DNA from: Aulostomus chinensis
Lineage: Eukaryota; Chordata; Actinopteri; Syngnathiformes; Aulostomidae
Length of the DNA stretch: 64,000 nt
NCBI GenBank assembly: GCA_037954235.1
Contig: JBBMOA010000013.1
Coordinates: 12,824,501 to 12,888,500, forward strand
Direction of reading: 5' to 3'
Shown: positions 1 to 12,686 of the stretch, in pieces
How the letters are laid out: each line of letters begins with the position of its first letter
Numbering within the stretch: position 1 is the first letter of the stretch
Notes under the pieces: generated by a model
The model's database searches: none
The model's input: the letters and a program-made list of their open reading frames with translations, nothing else
Told to the model about the DNA's origin: nothing
Position numbers and translations under genes: made by a program

Positions 1-536
1 ATTTTTGAAATATTAAGTACATCAAATCTTTCATAAATCTAAAATATCAATCTGTGTCCAGTTCATAGAAATAGCAAACGGTCCCTTTTGCTTTGCCAGT
101 CCGTCCTCTCTACCAGGGATTCACCGTCCTTGAAAATAAAGACCAGAGTTTTAAAAACCTCTCGTCAAAATCACTGTCACAACCGTCGCACATTTTGATT
201 TTACTGAAGTTGATACCCTTCATTCAGTCATTATTTTGACAAAACATCATTGCGACATTTGTTTCTAAAAGAAATCCTGTGTACTTGGTAAGTTGTGATT
301 TACATATTCCTCAGGTCACTGATCACCATAGCAACCTGCAGAGAAAGGAGCAAAGTATTCTCAGTACAGCGCAGCAGCTGATTCCTGAGGGCTGAGGAAC
401 CAGCTCAGGTTGTGAGTAAGAGGTTGTTGCACCGTCGCACCTCGGGGACTACATCTACAAGTAGATCCACTTCATCTGATTCAAAGCTGTTCCACAAAGG
501 CATTTACTGTAGCGATATTCTACTTGTTTTATTAAT
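1..536. other. no recognisable feature
   Basis: AT-rich single-copy-looking sequence. I see no exon-like open frame, repeat boundary or RNA gene. The open frame that begins at 412 continues into the T-rich repeat-like segment and reads as low-complexity hydrophobic sequence. Confidence 0.5.
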
Positions 537-1050
537 TCAGTTCTTCACAACACAGGCCCCTGAATACAATATGCATGCAAAGTTCTGCCCTCGTGTGTTT
601 TTGTCTTTGTTTATTCCTGTTCTGTTTGATTGCCTGCCCCGCCTCCTGCGTCTGAGCTGTGTCTTGTTTATTAGTCCTTTTTGTGTATATAATCCTGTTT
701 CCCCTCCTTTTAGTTGCCAGATCATTCCCCTGTGCTCTTACAGTGTTTTTCTTTTTTTTTTTTTTTCCAGTGAGTGCTCTTGTGTTTCTGACCTCGGACT
801 GTTCTTTGGATTATTGCCTTTGTCTTTGCCCTGATGCTTTTGGTTGCCTTGGTTGCTGCAGTTTTCAGAGTTTCGACCTTGCAGTGTTTAATGGAGTTTT
901 CACTCGCTGTTCCTCCACTGTGCTGTTGCTGCCAATTACTCTGCCAACTCTCAGGTTTGCACATTAAAGACTCCTTAACACAAGTCCATCATTGTTCTCT
1001 GTGTGATCCCTGCTCTCTCCTCCGATGGTTCTGGTGTTACATCACACGCA
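537..1050 (+). repeat. LTR-like T-rich interspersed repeat (family uncertain)
   Basis: The segment is strongly T/C-biased on the plus strand. It has a TATA-like block at 686-692 (tatataa), a poly-T tract near 746-768, and an ATTAAA polyadenylation-like signal at 963-968. That order resembles the U3-R-U5 arrangement of a solo LTR, and similar T-rich segments are dispersed in fish genomes. No terminal TG...CA pair or target duplication could be fixed, so the boundaries are approximate. The open frames of 140 and 102 codons here are low-complexity Phe/Leu/Ser/Cys-rich and overlap each other, so I do not call them genes. Alternatively it is simply pyrimidine-rich unique DNA. Confidence 0.3.
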
Positions 1051-1154
1051 TGTGTTTGTGTGACTGTGCCTACCTGCTGTCAAGATGATGATTTCAAGGG
1101 TCAATAAAATGGAGCCGCAAATGTGTTGTCTGGTCCAAGAAGCACCGTGTGAAG

Positions 1155-1196
<42 letters not shown>
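1155..1196. repeat. (CA)n(TA)n microsatellite
   Basis: About 16 CA units run directly into a short (TA)n tail. Confidence 0.95.
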
Positions 1197-2843
1197 ATCT
1201 GCACACTGGTCAGGTCACTTCCTGGTTTAAAATTCCATAGAAAATCTGCTGAAATATCAATGGAGGATTTGACTGGTAAATTTACTGCTGGGGTTGCTCA
1301 GAAGATGGCCGGTTAGGGTTAAGCTCTACAGTAAAAGTTTAGCCTCTGGAGACTCACATTACTTTGACCGTGACATAGAGAATGGGTCCACAGCACTTTG
1401 TTCTTGGACCATTAAAATAAAAGGAATGAGAAATACCTCAGGTAATACAGTTATTAACAACCTCAGTCGCAAAAGAAGTAGAGAGAACGAAAATTACTAC
1501 AGCCAAGCTGGACTTTGCTTTCATTGTGTCTCCGTCTACAAAATATTTCATCTGTCAAACTCAATTTTTTTTTGCAACATCATTATGCCTTAAAGCCTTT
1601 TATGTGTATTTTTTTTATCTGTCGTTCCTTCAGAGGGAAAGTGAACGTCAAGATGAAACTCTCAGCATTAATAATGACTTCATTAGTAGCCCATCTCTGT
1701 GATTAATTGGAGTGTTGTGTCACCCATTGTGACAGGGTGCCTCGTTGTGAGACGGTGTTGTGATGGAAGCTGAGCACCGTGTTGATGAGAGATGATCACA
1801 CACTTGTAAGACAGGCAGCATGATCACACACACATCCCACCTTATCTCAGCGCGAAGATGCCACTGAGATAAAGGCTTTTCACTGTGAGACTAACTTGGT
1901 GACTTTAAGTTTGATGGACTACCTGTCATTGACTGATTCCAGTGATTTGCAATGTTTTTATATCCACTTAGTGTCACAAGCTCAGCTGTGTTAGAAGAAG
2001 CTGGCATCTCTCTATCTGAACATGAGAAGCAAAACATCCGCAGGGCCTCTGAGCCTTTCGGCTCAAAGGGGTCTGAGATAAGAAAATCCACTGTGTTTGA
2101 TGGCTGCTCTAAGCTTGCAGCACATTCATACAAGGAGCAGGAGAAAAAAACAAAGTTGCATCCACAGTAAACACAAAACTGAGGTTAGGAAGAGTAGAAA
2201 CTGAGTACTTGAAGAGAAAGCTGGAGTAAATTGAGTGAGGGCAAGGATGAAGTGAGACAAGGGTCATGGTGGTGAGATAAGGAGGACTCTACCAAAGGCT
2301 GATGAGCTGTCTGCTGTTTTTGAACTGATAAACGCCCACCGCTACAACCTGGAGCCTGGCCTTTGATAGGGGATTGGCTGACTGTTGTTGGCTTGAACGA
2401 CTTTGAACAAGGCGTCTGCAGTTGGTGCATTGCGGCCGTGCAGCAAAAATCAGCTCCAGACCTCCAGAGCAGGAATGAATGTAGCCTGTCCTGTCTGGCT
2501 GGGGGCCAAAGTAAGAAATGTCAGGGTCCCTTAAAATCAAAACACATGATGATTTTTGCCTCTTTTTTTTTTTTTTTTTTAGGTCTTCACATATTTTGTT
2601 TTACATGTACAGATTTGGTTCAAAAAATATGAATTCCTGAGGCTGATATTGGAATGTAATTTTGAAGGGGACTCCATTAATGATCAGATAATGAAGACAG
2701 AGTTGAGCTAATTTGATGGTATGTCAATTAGTGTATAAAGAAACTGCAAATTAATTTTCATTTAAGGTTGATCCATTATTCTTAACAGTGACATAGTGAC
2801 TTGATCATTTGTTAATGGCAAGCACCAATCAATGTCAGCATTT
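1197..2843. other. no gene seen
   Basis: Contains only short overlapping open frames on both strands and a poly-T tract at about 2562-2580. No splice-bounded or conserved-looking coding segment was recognised. Confidence 0.45.
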
Positions 2844-3089
2844 CCATCCATCCATTTTCTTCCGCTTATCCTGTTAAGGGTTGCGGGGGGGGGGGGGGGG
2901 GGGCTCTCACAGCAGCCTTCAGGCGAGAGGCGGGGTTCACCCTGGACAGGTCACCAGTCCATCACAGGACCAACACATAGAGACAGACAACCATTCACAC
3001 TCACAGTCACACCTACAGTCAATTTAGAGTATCAATCAGCCTCGTCCTCTCTTGATGTCTTTGGACTGTGGGAGGAAGCTGGAGTACCA
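2844..3089 (-). repeat. SINE, 5'-truncated copy (family 1 body and tail)
   Basis: The segment starts with the ccatccatcc tail, which is (GGAT)n on the minus strand, and continues through the same body as the fuller copies at 20.4, 26.9 and 56.3 kb. Shared blocks include caccctggacaggtcacc and gactgtgggaggaagctgg. It stops after ggagtacca, where the fuller copies go on into the tRNA-like head, so the A and B boxes are missing. A G-run at 2883-2903 has expanded inside it. Truncation at the 5' end is what target-primed reverse transcription commonly produces. No target duplication is evident. Confidence 0.85.
2883..2903 (+). repeat. poly-G run inside SINE
   Basis: About 21 consecutive G. Other copies of the same SINE have only 4-7 G or C at this place, so the run has expanded in this copy. 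Confidence 0.9.
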
Positions 3090-3239
3090 AGCCCTTTAAT
3101 TTGGTTGACTGCAGTGAATAAACTCTTTTATGGAGACTGACTGATTAAATGATAAAAATTGAAAATGACTGCAACTTCTGTCAGGTGTGTAAGGGCCTGT
3201 CATATCCGAATTTCATTACAAAGTGGATTGTTTTGTTTT

Positions 3240-3860
3240 TTCCCTCAAAGAGCAAAATTTAGCATTTTTTGTCGAAAGTTTCCATGTCAAGTGACTCTGA
3301 ATCAGTACCAGCACAAGACTGGATATATAGGACACACTTCTATTTATTGTATTTAAATGTTTTACTATGTTTGTTTCTAACTGTGTCAGGGTTAGGGTTA
3401 GGGTTAGGCAAAATTATTCTTTTTTTTCTTACAGTTCAAAATGCAGCAGTTTCTTTCAGTAGCTTCCTTCTCATGTCAGCCAGGGACTCAAATCATCTAG
3501 CTATTATTATGTGGCTCGAAATATGGAATACACTTATTTTTACTGGATGCTCTTTAGCTTTTTAAACAGCAGAATTTATATATTTTCTTCATATTCAGCA
3601 AATTCACCATTTCGCTTCCATTTCCTCTGCCCTGGGGACTCAAAACCAGTACCATCAACTAGTACTAAGAAGCGCACCTCTTTTTATCGCATTTTATGTC
3701 TTAGTATTTTTTTATACATACACCTGAGAGCAAAATTCCATGTTTTTTTTGTTACAGTGCAAAATTCAGCATGTTATTCTTGTCAACAGCTACTATGACA
3801 TGTGACTTAGGGACTCCTAATTATTACCAGATAAAAAATTCAGGACACATCACATACTGT
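3240..3860. repeat. degenerate tandem repeat, about four units
   Basis: A recurring series of landmarks can be followed: a caaaattcagca-like block, then a cttcc/catgtca block, then gggactc followed by a ccagtacc-like block, then a gacacactt-like block and a T-rich stretch. The gggactc-type landmark falls near 3292, 3483, 3636 and 3809. The gacacactt-type landmark falls near 3330, 3527, 3672 and 3843. Spacing is therefore about 145-197 bp. Identity between units is low, which points to an old satellite or minisatellite remnant. Unit edges are approximate. Confidence 0.55.
3389..3408 (+). repeat. short interstitial telomere-type repeat
   Basis: Three and a bit units of the vertebrate telomere hexamer (GGTTAG register) lie within the decayed tandem repeat. 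Confidence 0.85.
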
Positions 3861-4245
3861 TCGTCCAAAATGAGTTTTTTTTATTTTTTTATTTTAGGGG
3901 TCAGTCAGGGGTCATGCCTCTCCTGGGGCTCATCATTTTAATACATGGCTTGACAGTTGTGACAGTTTGACTCTGAAGTGCCAGTCAGGAGCACATCTGA
4001 CAATATTTAGTTTTAATCAACTTGAGAATAATAATTAAAAAAAAAAACTCCCCTCATGGGCAAGAGAAAATATCATTAGAATCAGGAATTAGGGTTGTTT
4101 AGTGTCACAAAGAAATCTGGAAGTGCTTCAGAAGATCAGGACACAAAACAAAACACAGAATTTAAACCATCTTAAAGGTGAAGGACAAAAGGCCGTACAT
4201 TCGGTCACGCATGTTATCAGTCTTTTGTAAGCATAACTGAATGAA

Positions 4246-4345
<100 letters not shown>

Positions 4346-5167
4346 GGAGTCAGAGTTGAGATCTGAATTAGAAAAGTTCACTTCAAGTTCAGTCCAAGAC
4401 AATTAAGGCAGGAGACCAAAGCTCAGCAAAAACATAATTAAACTGTAATTTTCCTCCGACCAAAAATAAAGATAAGTTCAATTCAAGTTCACTCCTTGAC
4501 AATTGAGGACATTTTCACATTACGATTGATTCACAGTTTTCTACTGCCACACTGAACTCGATGACACCGACAGTTTTGGTCTCTCCAGCCTCTGTGGTCA
4601 AGTTGGTGAGCATCATTAATAATCCAGTCCTACTAACAACATCCCTGCTGAAAAGTTGCAGAATTAATATCTAGATCTTTCTCATGGCTTCTCCTCTGCC
4701 CTCCGTACGAGCCCGTGCGTAGGTTGAGCTCCTCGGGCAGAGGCCTTTCATCTGTTCCAGAGGCCCAACAGAAAATTAAATGTGACATTTAATTTCCATG
4801 TCTTTAAATAAAGATGATGTGGCTCACATAACATTAGTTCAGGTTTGGTCCTAGCAGATGTGTTACACTTTTACTAGTCTTCTCTCAGGCACTTCTGAAG
4901 AGTGAAGCCTCATTTTGTACATTTGGCCACACACACAGGAGATGCAGCTCTAAAGACAGCAACAATAGCCAGCACAGTTTAGCACGATGCACACCTGCAC
5001 ACCCACTCTTGAAAACAAACAAATGTTAAAGCCGAACTGTGAATCCCCATCACAGATGTAGAGGCGAGGGGCATGAAAAAAGATACTGTTACAGCAACAT
5101 GCATGTCTTAAAAGAGATTTGAGCACACCTGGATGAGAAGCCCTCTCTGAGCATTTTTACCTAGTGC

Positions 5168-5174
5168 TGTATGT

Positions 5175-5215
<41 letters not shown>

Positions 5216-5241
5216 CGCGTGTGAGTGTGTGTGTGCAGGTG
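5168..5241. repeat. (TG)n(CG)n alternating purine-pyrimidine array
   Basis: A GT array is interrupted by a run of alternating GC at about 5207-5219 and then returns to GT. Alternating CG and TG of this length is the classic sequence context for Z-DNA. Confidence 0.95.
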
Positions 5242-5428
5242 TGCGTACGTGTGCACGTGCAATCGGGGGAGGGGGCACAACTTTGTTCACCCCCTAGCTA
5301 AAATAGCATGTAGCTTAATCAATTTGATCCATACGACCACTGATGCAGGTCAGAAGTCCCATCAATAAAGTAGCAGAAGAACTTTAAACTGGAAAAGATG
5401 GTTGTTAAGCCAGATTATCAGTATTAAA

Positions 5429-5685
5429 CTTCACCATAAATGTGTATTTTGCCTTTCAAATACTCACAAATAGGTATCTTGTGCTCATGAGGAGGTTTTT
5501 ATCCCACCTTCTGCTTCTCTTCTCTGTGACTCCAGGGTGCAGAAAGAGCCAGCCACGTATATTCAGCCAAGTGTTTTTGGATTAGTGAGCATACAAAAGA
5601 GAAAAGAAGAAGTGAGGCAGAAAGGGTGAAAACCACCACCTTTTCGAAGTAGTTGAAAGGCAAAAAAAAATCTTTTTTGATGAAG
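5429..5685. mobile_element. small MITE (family shared with 37.99-38.47 kb)
   Basis: The left end begins cttcaccataaatg followed by tattttgcctttcaaatactcac. The right end read on the minus strand begins cttcatcaaaaaag followed by tttgcctttcaactac. These form terminal inverted repeats of roughly 35-45 bp. The same end sequence occurs on both ends of the larger element at 37.99 kb. No coding sequence for a transposase is present. The termini are too decayed for a reliable target duplication, and the superfamily is not determined. Confidence 0.6.
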
Positions 5686-5692
5686 CGTAGCT

Positions 5693-6743
5693 TTAAAGTC
5701 CATTTATCTTTGATATAGGAAAGTCTCAAGCCTCAGAGCAGGTCCATAATCCACCTCAAGGTGGGTCTAAAGTTTTAAGATCCTGCACTCTCATTGATTG
5801 GAGCTCTCATCGCCGCAGCACGCATTATTCACCAGATGAGATGTAAAGAGTAATTACATAAAAGTGCAATAAATTCATGCTCAGCTGCATTTGCTCCTTT
5901 TTTAATGTTTTGTTTTTAGTTTTCAATTTTACAACATAAACAAACCACAACGAGTAAACCTGCAGAAAAAAATATGGCTACCAGATTATAAAATAGTTGG
6001 TCTGATTAGCTGAGTATGACTCTCTCAGATGTTACACCACGGTAAACAACATTTTATGAGTGAGGCAGAATAAGTACATAGACGCAATAGTAAATTGCCC
6101 TTTTAGACAGGTCAGAGTCTCTGTGGAGGTGGAATAACGTGGCACTGAGACAAAAAGGGCCCCAAATTCTTAAAAAAAAGCTTTGTTCTTCATGTGATGT
6201 GTATGCAGGTGCAGCATCTCCATGTGCTTAATTGACACCATCTCCTGAAGAGGCTGCTTCAAACATGGAGGGTGAGAGAACAACCTTCTGAGCAGTTAGC
6301 ATTGCTCGATGCAGAGCAGCTTGTAGGTCATGAGAACCCAAAAGCATTTGCTCCTTTCAAGTGAGTGTGAATTGTTTCCGATGACGTTCGTGATCCGTCA
6401 TCGGGTCATCGGCATGTTAAACTAAACATGGCTCATATAAAGCACAAACATACACATCATTGTATGATTATCCACAGTTAGCATACAACTATGCCATAAT
6501 ATAACATGCTGTCATTCACATGTTGTTGCCCGGGTGTTTGCTTTCCCTTCCATGTTCGTGTGATAAAGTAAAAGACACTGGTAATGGTCCTCCTGGTACT
6601 GGGATGGGGCTCCAATCCCTCCAGTGTCCCACTGACTGGCATTTAAATGTAAGCCCACAATTTATAATCCTTTAATTTTAACAGTTGTTACGAACTTACA
6701 AATAGTAATGCTTGTGACACTTAGCGATATCTACAACTATCTA
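5693..6743. other. no gene seen
   Basis: AT-rich sequence with no recognisable repeat family, coding exon or RNA gene. Confidence 0.45.
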
Positions 6744-6748
6744 GCACG

Positions 6749-6803
<55 letters not shown>

Positions 6804-6808
6804 GCACA
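6744..6808. repeat. (CA)n microsatellite
   Basis: A (CGCA)-flavoured start leads into more than 25 CA units. The 110-codon open frame across it is a poly-Thr-His artefact. Confidence 0.97.
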
Positions 6809-7703
6809 GCTCCCTCTCACCATCTCATTGTATTCAGTGCCTTCTGTGGTCCTCTGCCTTCACCACTGTTTGTCCGAATCTGTGCGACAGGACATGTTAA
6901 ACGTGTCACTCTCATTGTGCGGATGTGTCACTCCGCACCTGTGCAGAGTGGAGCAACTCAATGTGTTAGTGTCTTATTTAGAGGAAACTTTGTGTGAGGT
7001 CGTTACAGAAGATATAGCAAAACCAGAAGAACACACTTGATGCTGTTTTTACACCAAAAGTCCATCTACGTTGCAGTGGGAGTGTCCTGATAGTGAGTTC
7101 TCCCAAAGTCACTTGTGCAGCAGCAAAACATCTCAGCTCAGCGTGTTACCTCAAATTAACTTGAGAAAAAAAAGACACACAGCAGGCTTTTTCATGTCTG
7201 GGACAGACCTGTATTAACGTGTTAAGCGAGTAAAGTGATAAAACACACTGATACGGCATGGAGGGGGTCCTAACAAGCATAAGTGGCCCCCTCTGTGAGA
7301 CAAGAAGTAGACTCGTGAGTTGATTACGATCCTGGAGCACTGCGGGGATAAACAACATGTTTTTGATGTTCTTGCGCTTCATATGCTAATTAGGGGACGC
7401 CGTCTGATTGTTGAGATTTTGTTTTTTGGTGCACTACGCTGAAGATCTGATTTGACGATATTTTACTGTAAAACTAGTATTATTACAACAGTGCTGGTGT
7501 ATTACTTGCATATGCAGGACTGCTGCTGAGGACTGCAGCAAATGTGATTGCTGTATTGACCGCAGTCATTTACAACCGTGCTGTTATGGCCGTCGCCACT
7601 GGCTGATGTACCTGGCGAACAGAGACGCCATCACTCTGCATGAGCTTTCTGCTCACTGGCATAGAATCAATGCTGAATTGCAGATGGGAGCAAAAGCTGC
7701 AGA

Positions 7704-7705
<2 letters not shown>

Positions 7706-7745
<40 letters not shown>
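7706..7745. repeat. (CA)n microsatellite
   Basis: About 20 CA units. Confidence 0.97.
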
Positions 7746-7747
<2 letters not shown>

Positions 7748-9456
7748 CTGAATGTGTGTGATCAAACCATCACAGTAGAACCATAACAGAGGCTTTATAT
7801 AAAGAGTTTGTAACCATTTACAGACGATAAGTTGAATGTCTTGTGATGAAGAGAGAGAGGGAGAGGCAGAAGAGGTTAGAGGCGAAAGCACTGAGGATAA
7901 TTATGTGTGACTCATTTTAAATGGCATATTAAAGCAGACTGATCAGTCAGTGAGAAAGAGCTTATGCATTAACGCCAAATTTAACTATATAAGGCTTTTG
8001 CCTATGGCTCACATAGATAAAGGATTTAGAATTTAATCCTTGTAAGATTGGGTTTTATGAGCTTTTGTTACATGACTAAGAAGTGAGAACGATGGAGTTT
8101 GTTCGTTCACATGACTCCTCCGTCTAACCAGCTTCGGATTGAATTCACCTTTTCGGTTGTATAAATAAACAATCTCTGCGTGATATTTATTCGTCAGTAC
8201 AAATTTGGCACATAAAAGAGAGAAAAGATTGAAGGTACAATGCGTACTTACAGTGTCTGAGTGTTGGCTGACGTACAGGAGGTTTTCTTTTTTTTTTTTT
8301 CAGCGAGGATCACCCATAAACCCTCTCTCACACGCACACACACAAACAAGTTTGTGGTGTGGGTACCTGTTGGAGAGATGAGAGGGAAAAGAAAAGCACA
8401 AAAGTCAGTAATGCTTGTCACGCTCTGCAGACGCTGAATAACCTTACGACGCTCAGCCTCACAGCGGCTTTGGCAAATAATACAAGTCCTCTGTCAGGGA
8501 ATTCAAAACTGGTGAATCGTATTATATTGAATAGCAGATTCATGAATAATTGACTTAATGTTATTGATGTTTTTGGTCAATATTCAGGGCCTATGTTTTT
8601 TTAATTTTTTGTCTGCGAGTATGTATATATGTTGTTGTCAATGATATTTTTTCTCCACTGGAAACCAAGAAACCTAAAAAATAAATACAACTTTCCTATC
8701 AACAGATAAACATCAGCCACTACCATCAATTAATACCAGATTCTGGCCAATTCTAATATACGGGTGATAAACTGCTGCAAACCCAAATGATTTAATATGT
8801 ATTTATATATATGGAAAAGAGTTGTGTGGTCCAGATTTGTGTGCAGCTGCCTGCGGTAATTCTGTTTGAACATACTAAAATAACATTTACAGCTTCCTTA
8901 TTGACTTTTCCATCTTCATTGTTTCTGTGGTGATGTCATTCAGTATCAAGAGGTCGTGGTCATTTTCATCCTGCGTGTTGGTGATGTCATTGTTCATTTT
9001 ATCCATTAAATACGTCTACAGCAGCAGTAGAGAGTACTGTTACCGCAGTAAAAAAAAAAAAAAAGATCTGGGAAGGAAATGTTAAGAAATAAAAACTTCA
9101 TCTCATATCCGTAAATCAGCTTTTTTGCTAAAATTCTAATCCACTCTTACTGATTTCATTTCAGCATTTCGGATAAATCTACTTTGATGTGATCGCTAAC
9201 AACATGAAGACCCATCGCTGCATTTTATAGACTAATGTGAACTCGTGTAAATGTTTGACTGCTGTGAACCTTGAATAGCAAGTGCGTGCTCTCTCAGCAG
9301 TCAGAACTACACATGTACAAGATTGTGTTTGTGCCCTGTAATGATGTCCAACGCCCCCACTCCTCCCACCCCCATTACGCCCTGCCAAGACTTTGTTTTT
9401 CAGCTGTAATTGGAAATCCAACAACGCTATCCAATTAAGCTGTCCTCACCCCCCCA
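7746..9456. other. no gene seen
   Basis: Includes a poly-T tract at about 8290-8300 and a poly-A tract at about 9050-9064. No exon, SINE or transposon end was recognised. Confidence 0.45.
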
Positions 9457-9458
9457 TG

Positions 9459-9524
<66 letters not shown>
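9457..9524. repeat. (CA)n microsatellite
   Basis: About 31 CA units after a short C-run. Confidence 0.97.
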
Positions 9525-9526
<2 letters not shown>

Positions 9527-12197
9527 ACATTTGCATACATTTACGACTCAAACACTCTGCCAATTTGTTGCCCATCAAACCTGTATGCTTCACTTGGGAA
9601 AAACCATTTTGTCAGTGTCAAAGCAGTTTTAATTGATTTTTTTCACCATTAGAACAAATGTGCATCTTGACACAAATTATAATTTGAGATCCCTTAATTA
9701 AATGATTCTCCAATCACAGTATGCATTAATTTCATATTACATCATATCTTGCGGAGAGTTATTCCACACTTCTAATAGAATCACCCACATGCACATTTAT
9801 GTCAAAATTTCATAAATGGTCGCGTTCCCCGCAGCTTCGATGACAAGATGGCAAATCGGAACTTGGAGATCTCGTAGAACAGTCACCCACTGCTACTAAC
9901 AACCGACCCAGGAGCATTTTTTACACGTCGGATATTGAATCCAGCACAAGAAACAGATCTGACATGAAAGTAGGAGGAAATTAATTAGCACCAGTGAGGC
10001 CCCATGGTGCTTCCTGTAGTAATATGGCTAAATGTTTCATTAGCTTGCACATAGCAGGCACCGGCTGTTCCTGCTGTAGCACCATATTAGACTCTCTAAC
10101 TGCTGTGGACAACAAAGTGGATCTATTTACCCTGAGACACTGAGCAGTGGTGCTGTTTTTAGCTGCAAGTGTCAAAAGAGCACTTACACAACACGAAGCT
10201 GGACAAAACCGGGGGAGGAAGTTAAGCAAGGGGTGGGGGGTAGATTTGACAAATTGATACTTTATTTTACTGACCACTTTGATCCTGCATCTGGCAGTGC
10301 AACTTCTGTTTACTTTCTGAGAAGAATAAATGTCAAAATTTGACTTAATGTTCATTTTTATCACAATTTTAGATGTGGGCATCTTCCTAAAATGTCTCCA
10401 GAATGTCCTGATTTGTTTTCTCTCTCACTGATGACTTCAGTACTTCATAAATAATTCCTCCAGCTCAATTTGAGTTAAATTTACCAACAGCGGAAGAAGG
10501 CGCTTTACGTTTAAGGTGTTAAAGGCACAGATGTTCCCTTAGATGAAGGTAATAAAGTTGAGTTTTAGGGTACGTTTGATTTGTGTGGAGCTGTAGCAGA
10601 GTTTCAGACACTTTTTTTTTTTTTTTTGGCTGTAGGCATCTTATGGAAATTTACAGTTCATAACAAGCCCAATTTTCTTATCTTTTATTTTTGTTTTGTG
10701 TTGTTGTTTTTTTGGCAGAAATTATATCCGACACTGATGAGTCACCCCAGATGCATCATGAGCAACATCACGATTCTTTAGTAATAATAAGGAAAAAAAT
10801 CCGCTCGAAACAGAAACGATTCAAGTACCACTTAAAAAAAGTTAATCTGTAATAGTTGGTTACATACAAGAATTTGGAATGAGCATCTGCAAGGATTATT
10901 AACCATTTATGCTCTCTGTGACCATTAACCCCTGAGCCAAATTGGCAGTGAAAACAGGACATGTCATGTTTAATACTCTGATATCCTGCTGCTTGTGGAA
11001 TCTCAGATTTGGTCAGAAGCACCTTAAGAACCCAGTGACTGGTTACTGGGATGATTGAGTTATTCATCACATGCTGTTGCCATGGAGAGGTGGACAATTG
11101 TTCATCTTTCACCATAGAACAGGAAATTGTGGGAACTGGACTGCACATGGAGTCTTTTCCAAACTTGATTTGTTTGGCGAGAGTCCTGGCCTAAACCCAA
11201 TGTAACACACATCAGTTGATTGACATCAACATGACACTATATGATGCACAACATGTTGTATGGTAGGTGTGTGTCCTCGAGCGCAACCTAGTTGATGCCC
11301 ATGGGTCAGCTCCTTCATGGAATCTCTGAATATTATCAGGTTCACCTCCCTCTCTCTCTAGGGACCAGCCAGACACTCCAACACTTGAGTGCCCTCTCAT
11401 CGCTGCTTGCAGCTTTAATTGGAGATTGACTATGAAAGTGCCAGCAGCTGAAAGTTCGCCTCGGTGCAGGCATGCACCAAAATCTACACCAAGATTAACA
11501 AGAGTTTGTGAGAAAGCTAATTAAGGGCTGTTAATCAAGGAGGAGATAGCTGTGTGCGTTGTACTGTACCGTCTGATCCATGATTCCACTTCCCTAGTAA
11601 CTCGAGTTAATATTAAAAATCAATCAAATTTAAATCTAAAGTTAAAAATATCCGATTATGTTTTTGATTTTTACAAAAAGAGCATTTGGCTGTGATAAAA
11701 TAGTTTGAATAACAAACTCAGCTTGACTAAGTGGTTCTTTAGTTTGTACTTGTTTCCTAAATTCCGCATAAAAGTCACTGATCCTGTAGCTTCATTTGCT
11801 TCTTTTCTTCAAGAGCCTCGTTAGATCTCGTTTTCTGTCTGAGTAGTTTGTCTGAGAGGACGTTTGATTGCTTAAATGCATTTTTCCTAGGTTCAGTTAG
11901 CTGATTGATGAGTGTCTTGTCAGGTTGCTGGAGCTTTGCTTTGCTGAATTCTTAAACAGATAGTAAGGAGCCTCTTTCTTCCAGCTCAACCCTCTGTCGC
12001 CCTCATTTCTTCCCATCAACTAAATGATGCTTATGTCTCCCTTCTGATTTTTTACTCACTTATCTTCCATTACTCTCAAAACTCTTCTCATCTGCTCTCC
12101 ACCTATTTTTTTCCTGTATATGCCGTAAATAGATCCTCTTGTTCATCTCATCCAGATGATATTCTTGCAGTGCCTCTCCAAATCTTCAAGCTCTCAG
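9525..12197. other. no gene seen
   Basis: The 133-codon minus-strand frame at 9981-10382 and the 126-codon frame at 10768-11148 have no recognisable domain and no splice-site framing. The only internal structure noted is a 32-bp block at 10161-10192 that recurs at 13179-13210. Confidence 0.4.
10161..10192 (+). repeat. short dispersed repeat, copy 1
   Basis: A 32-nt block matches 13179-13210 at 29 of 32 positions in the same orientation. It is probably the remnant of an older interspersed element whose full extent I cannot define. Confidence 0.5.
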
Positions 12198-12226
12198 CCC
12201 CCCCCCCCCCCCACACACACACACAA
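12198..12226. repeat. poly-C run followed by (CA)n
   Basis: About 14 C followed by 7 CA units. Confidence 0.9.
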
Positions 12227-12624
12227 ACACTGTGGACACACAAATTGTAACGCTTCTTCACATCTGACAGCACCTTCTCTTCTTCTCTTCACAGCCTTCT
12301 CCTCTTCCTTCACACTTTCACACCTCTGGTTATTTCTGTGGCTGCAGCAAACACAACCAGGACTCTGTCAACCATCATACACACACCTGATGCTAGTGAA
12401 CACTTGAAGTAGGTCAGCGAGGGTGTGGACAATTGGTAAAAATGTAGTAAAAAAAAAAGTTTTTAAAAAAAGTGTGAAAAGAAAGGAAGAAAGAAGCAGC
12501 ACTGATTGTGTTTAAGGGCCTATAGTTTTTCATATCTAATTTATGAGCAGCGTATTGTACCGTGATTGGCCTGTGTGCCTTCATGGGCGGGTCTAAGCGA
12601 TGGCCTTCTCTCAAAAAGCTTTAT

Positions 12625-12627
<3 letters not shown>

Positions 12628-12681
<54 letters not shown>
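12628..12681. repeat. (CA)n microsatellite
   Basis: About 26 CA units. The 144-codon minus-strand frame over this point ends in poly-Cys-Val because of the array and is not a gene. Confidence 0.97.

Positions 12682-12686
<5 letters not shown>

Noticed and set aside
412..967. Overlapping open frames of 140 and 102 codons
   Set aside because: Low-complexity Phe/Leu/Ser/Cys sequence produced by a T/C-rich tract, overlapping in several frames with no recognisable domain. More likely part of an LTR-like repeat.
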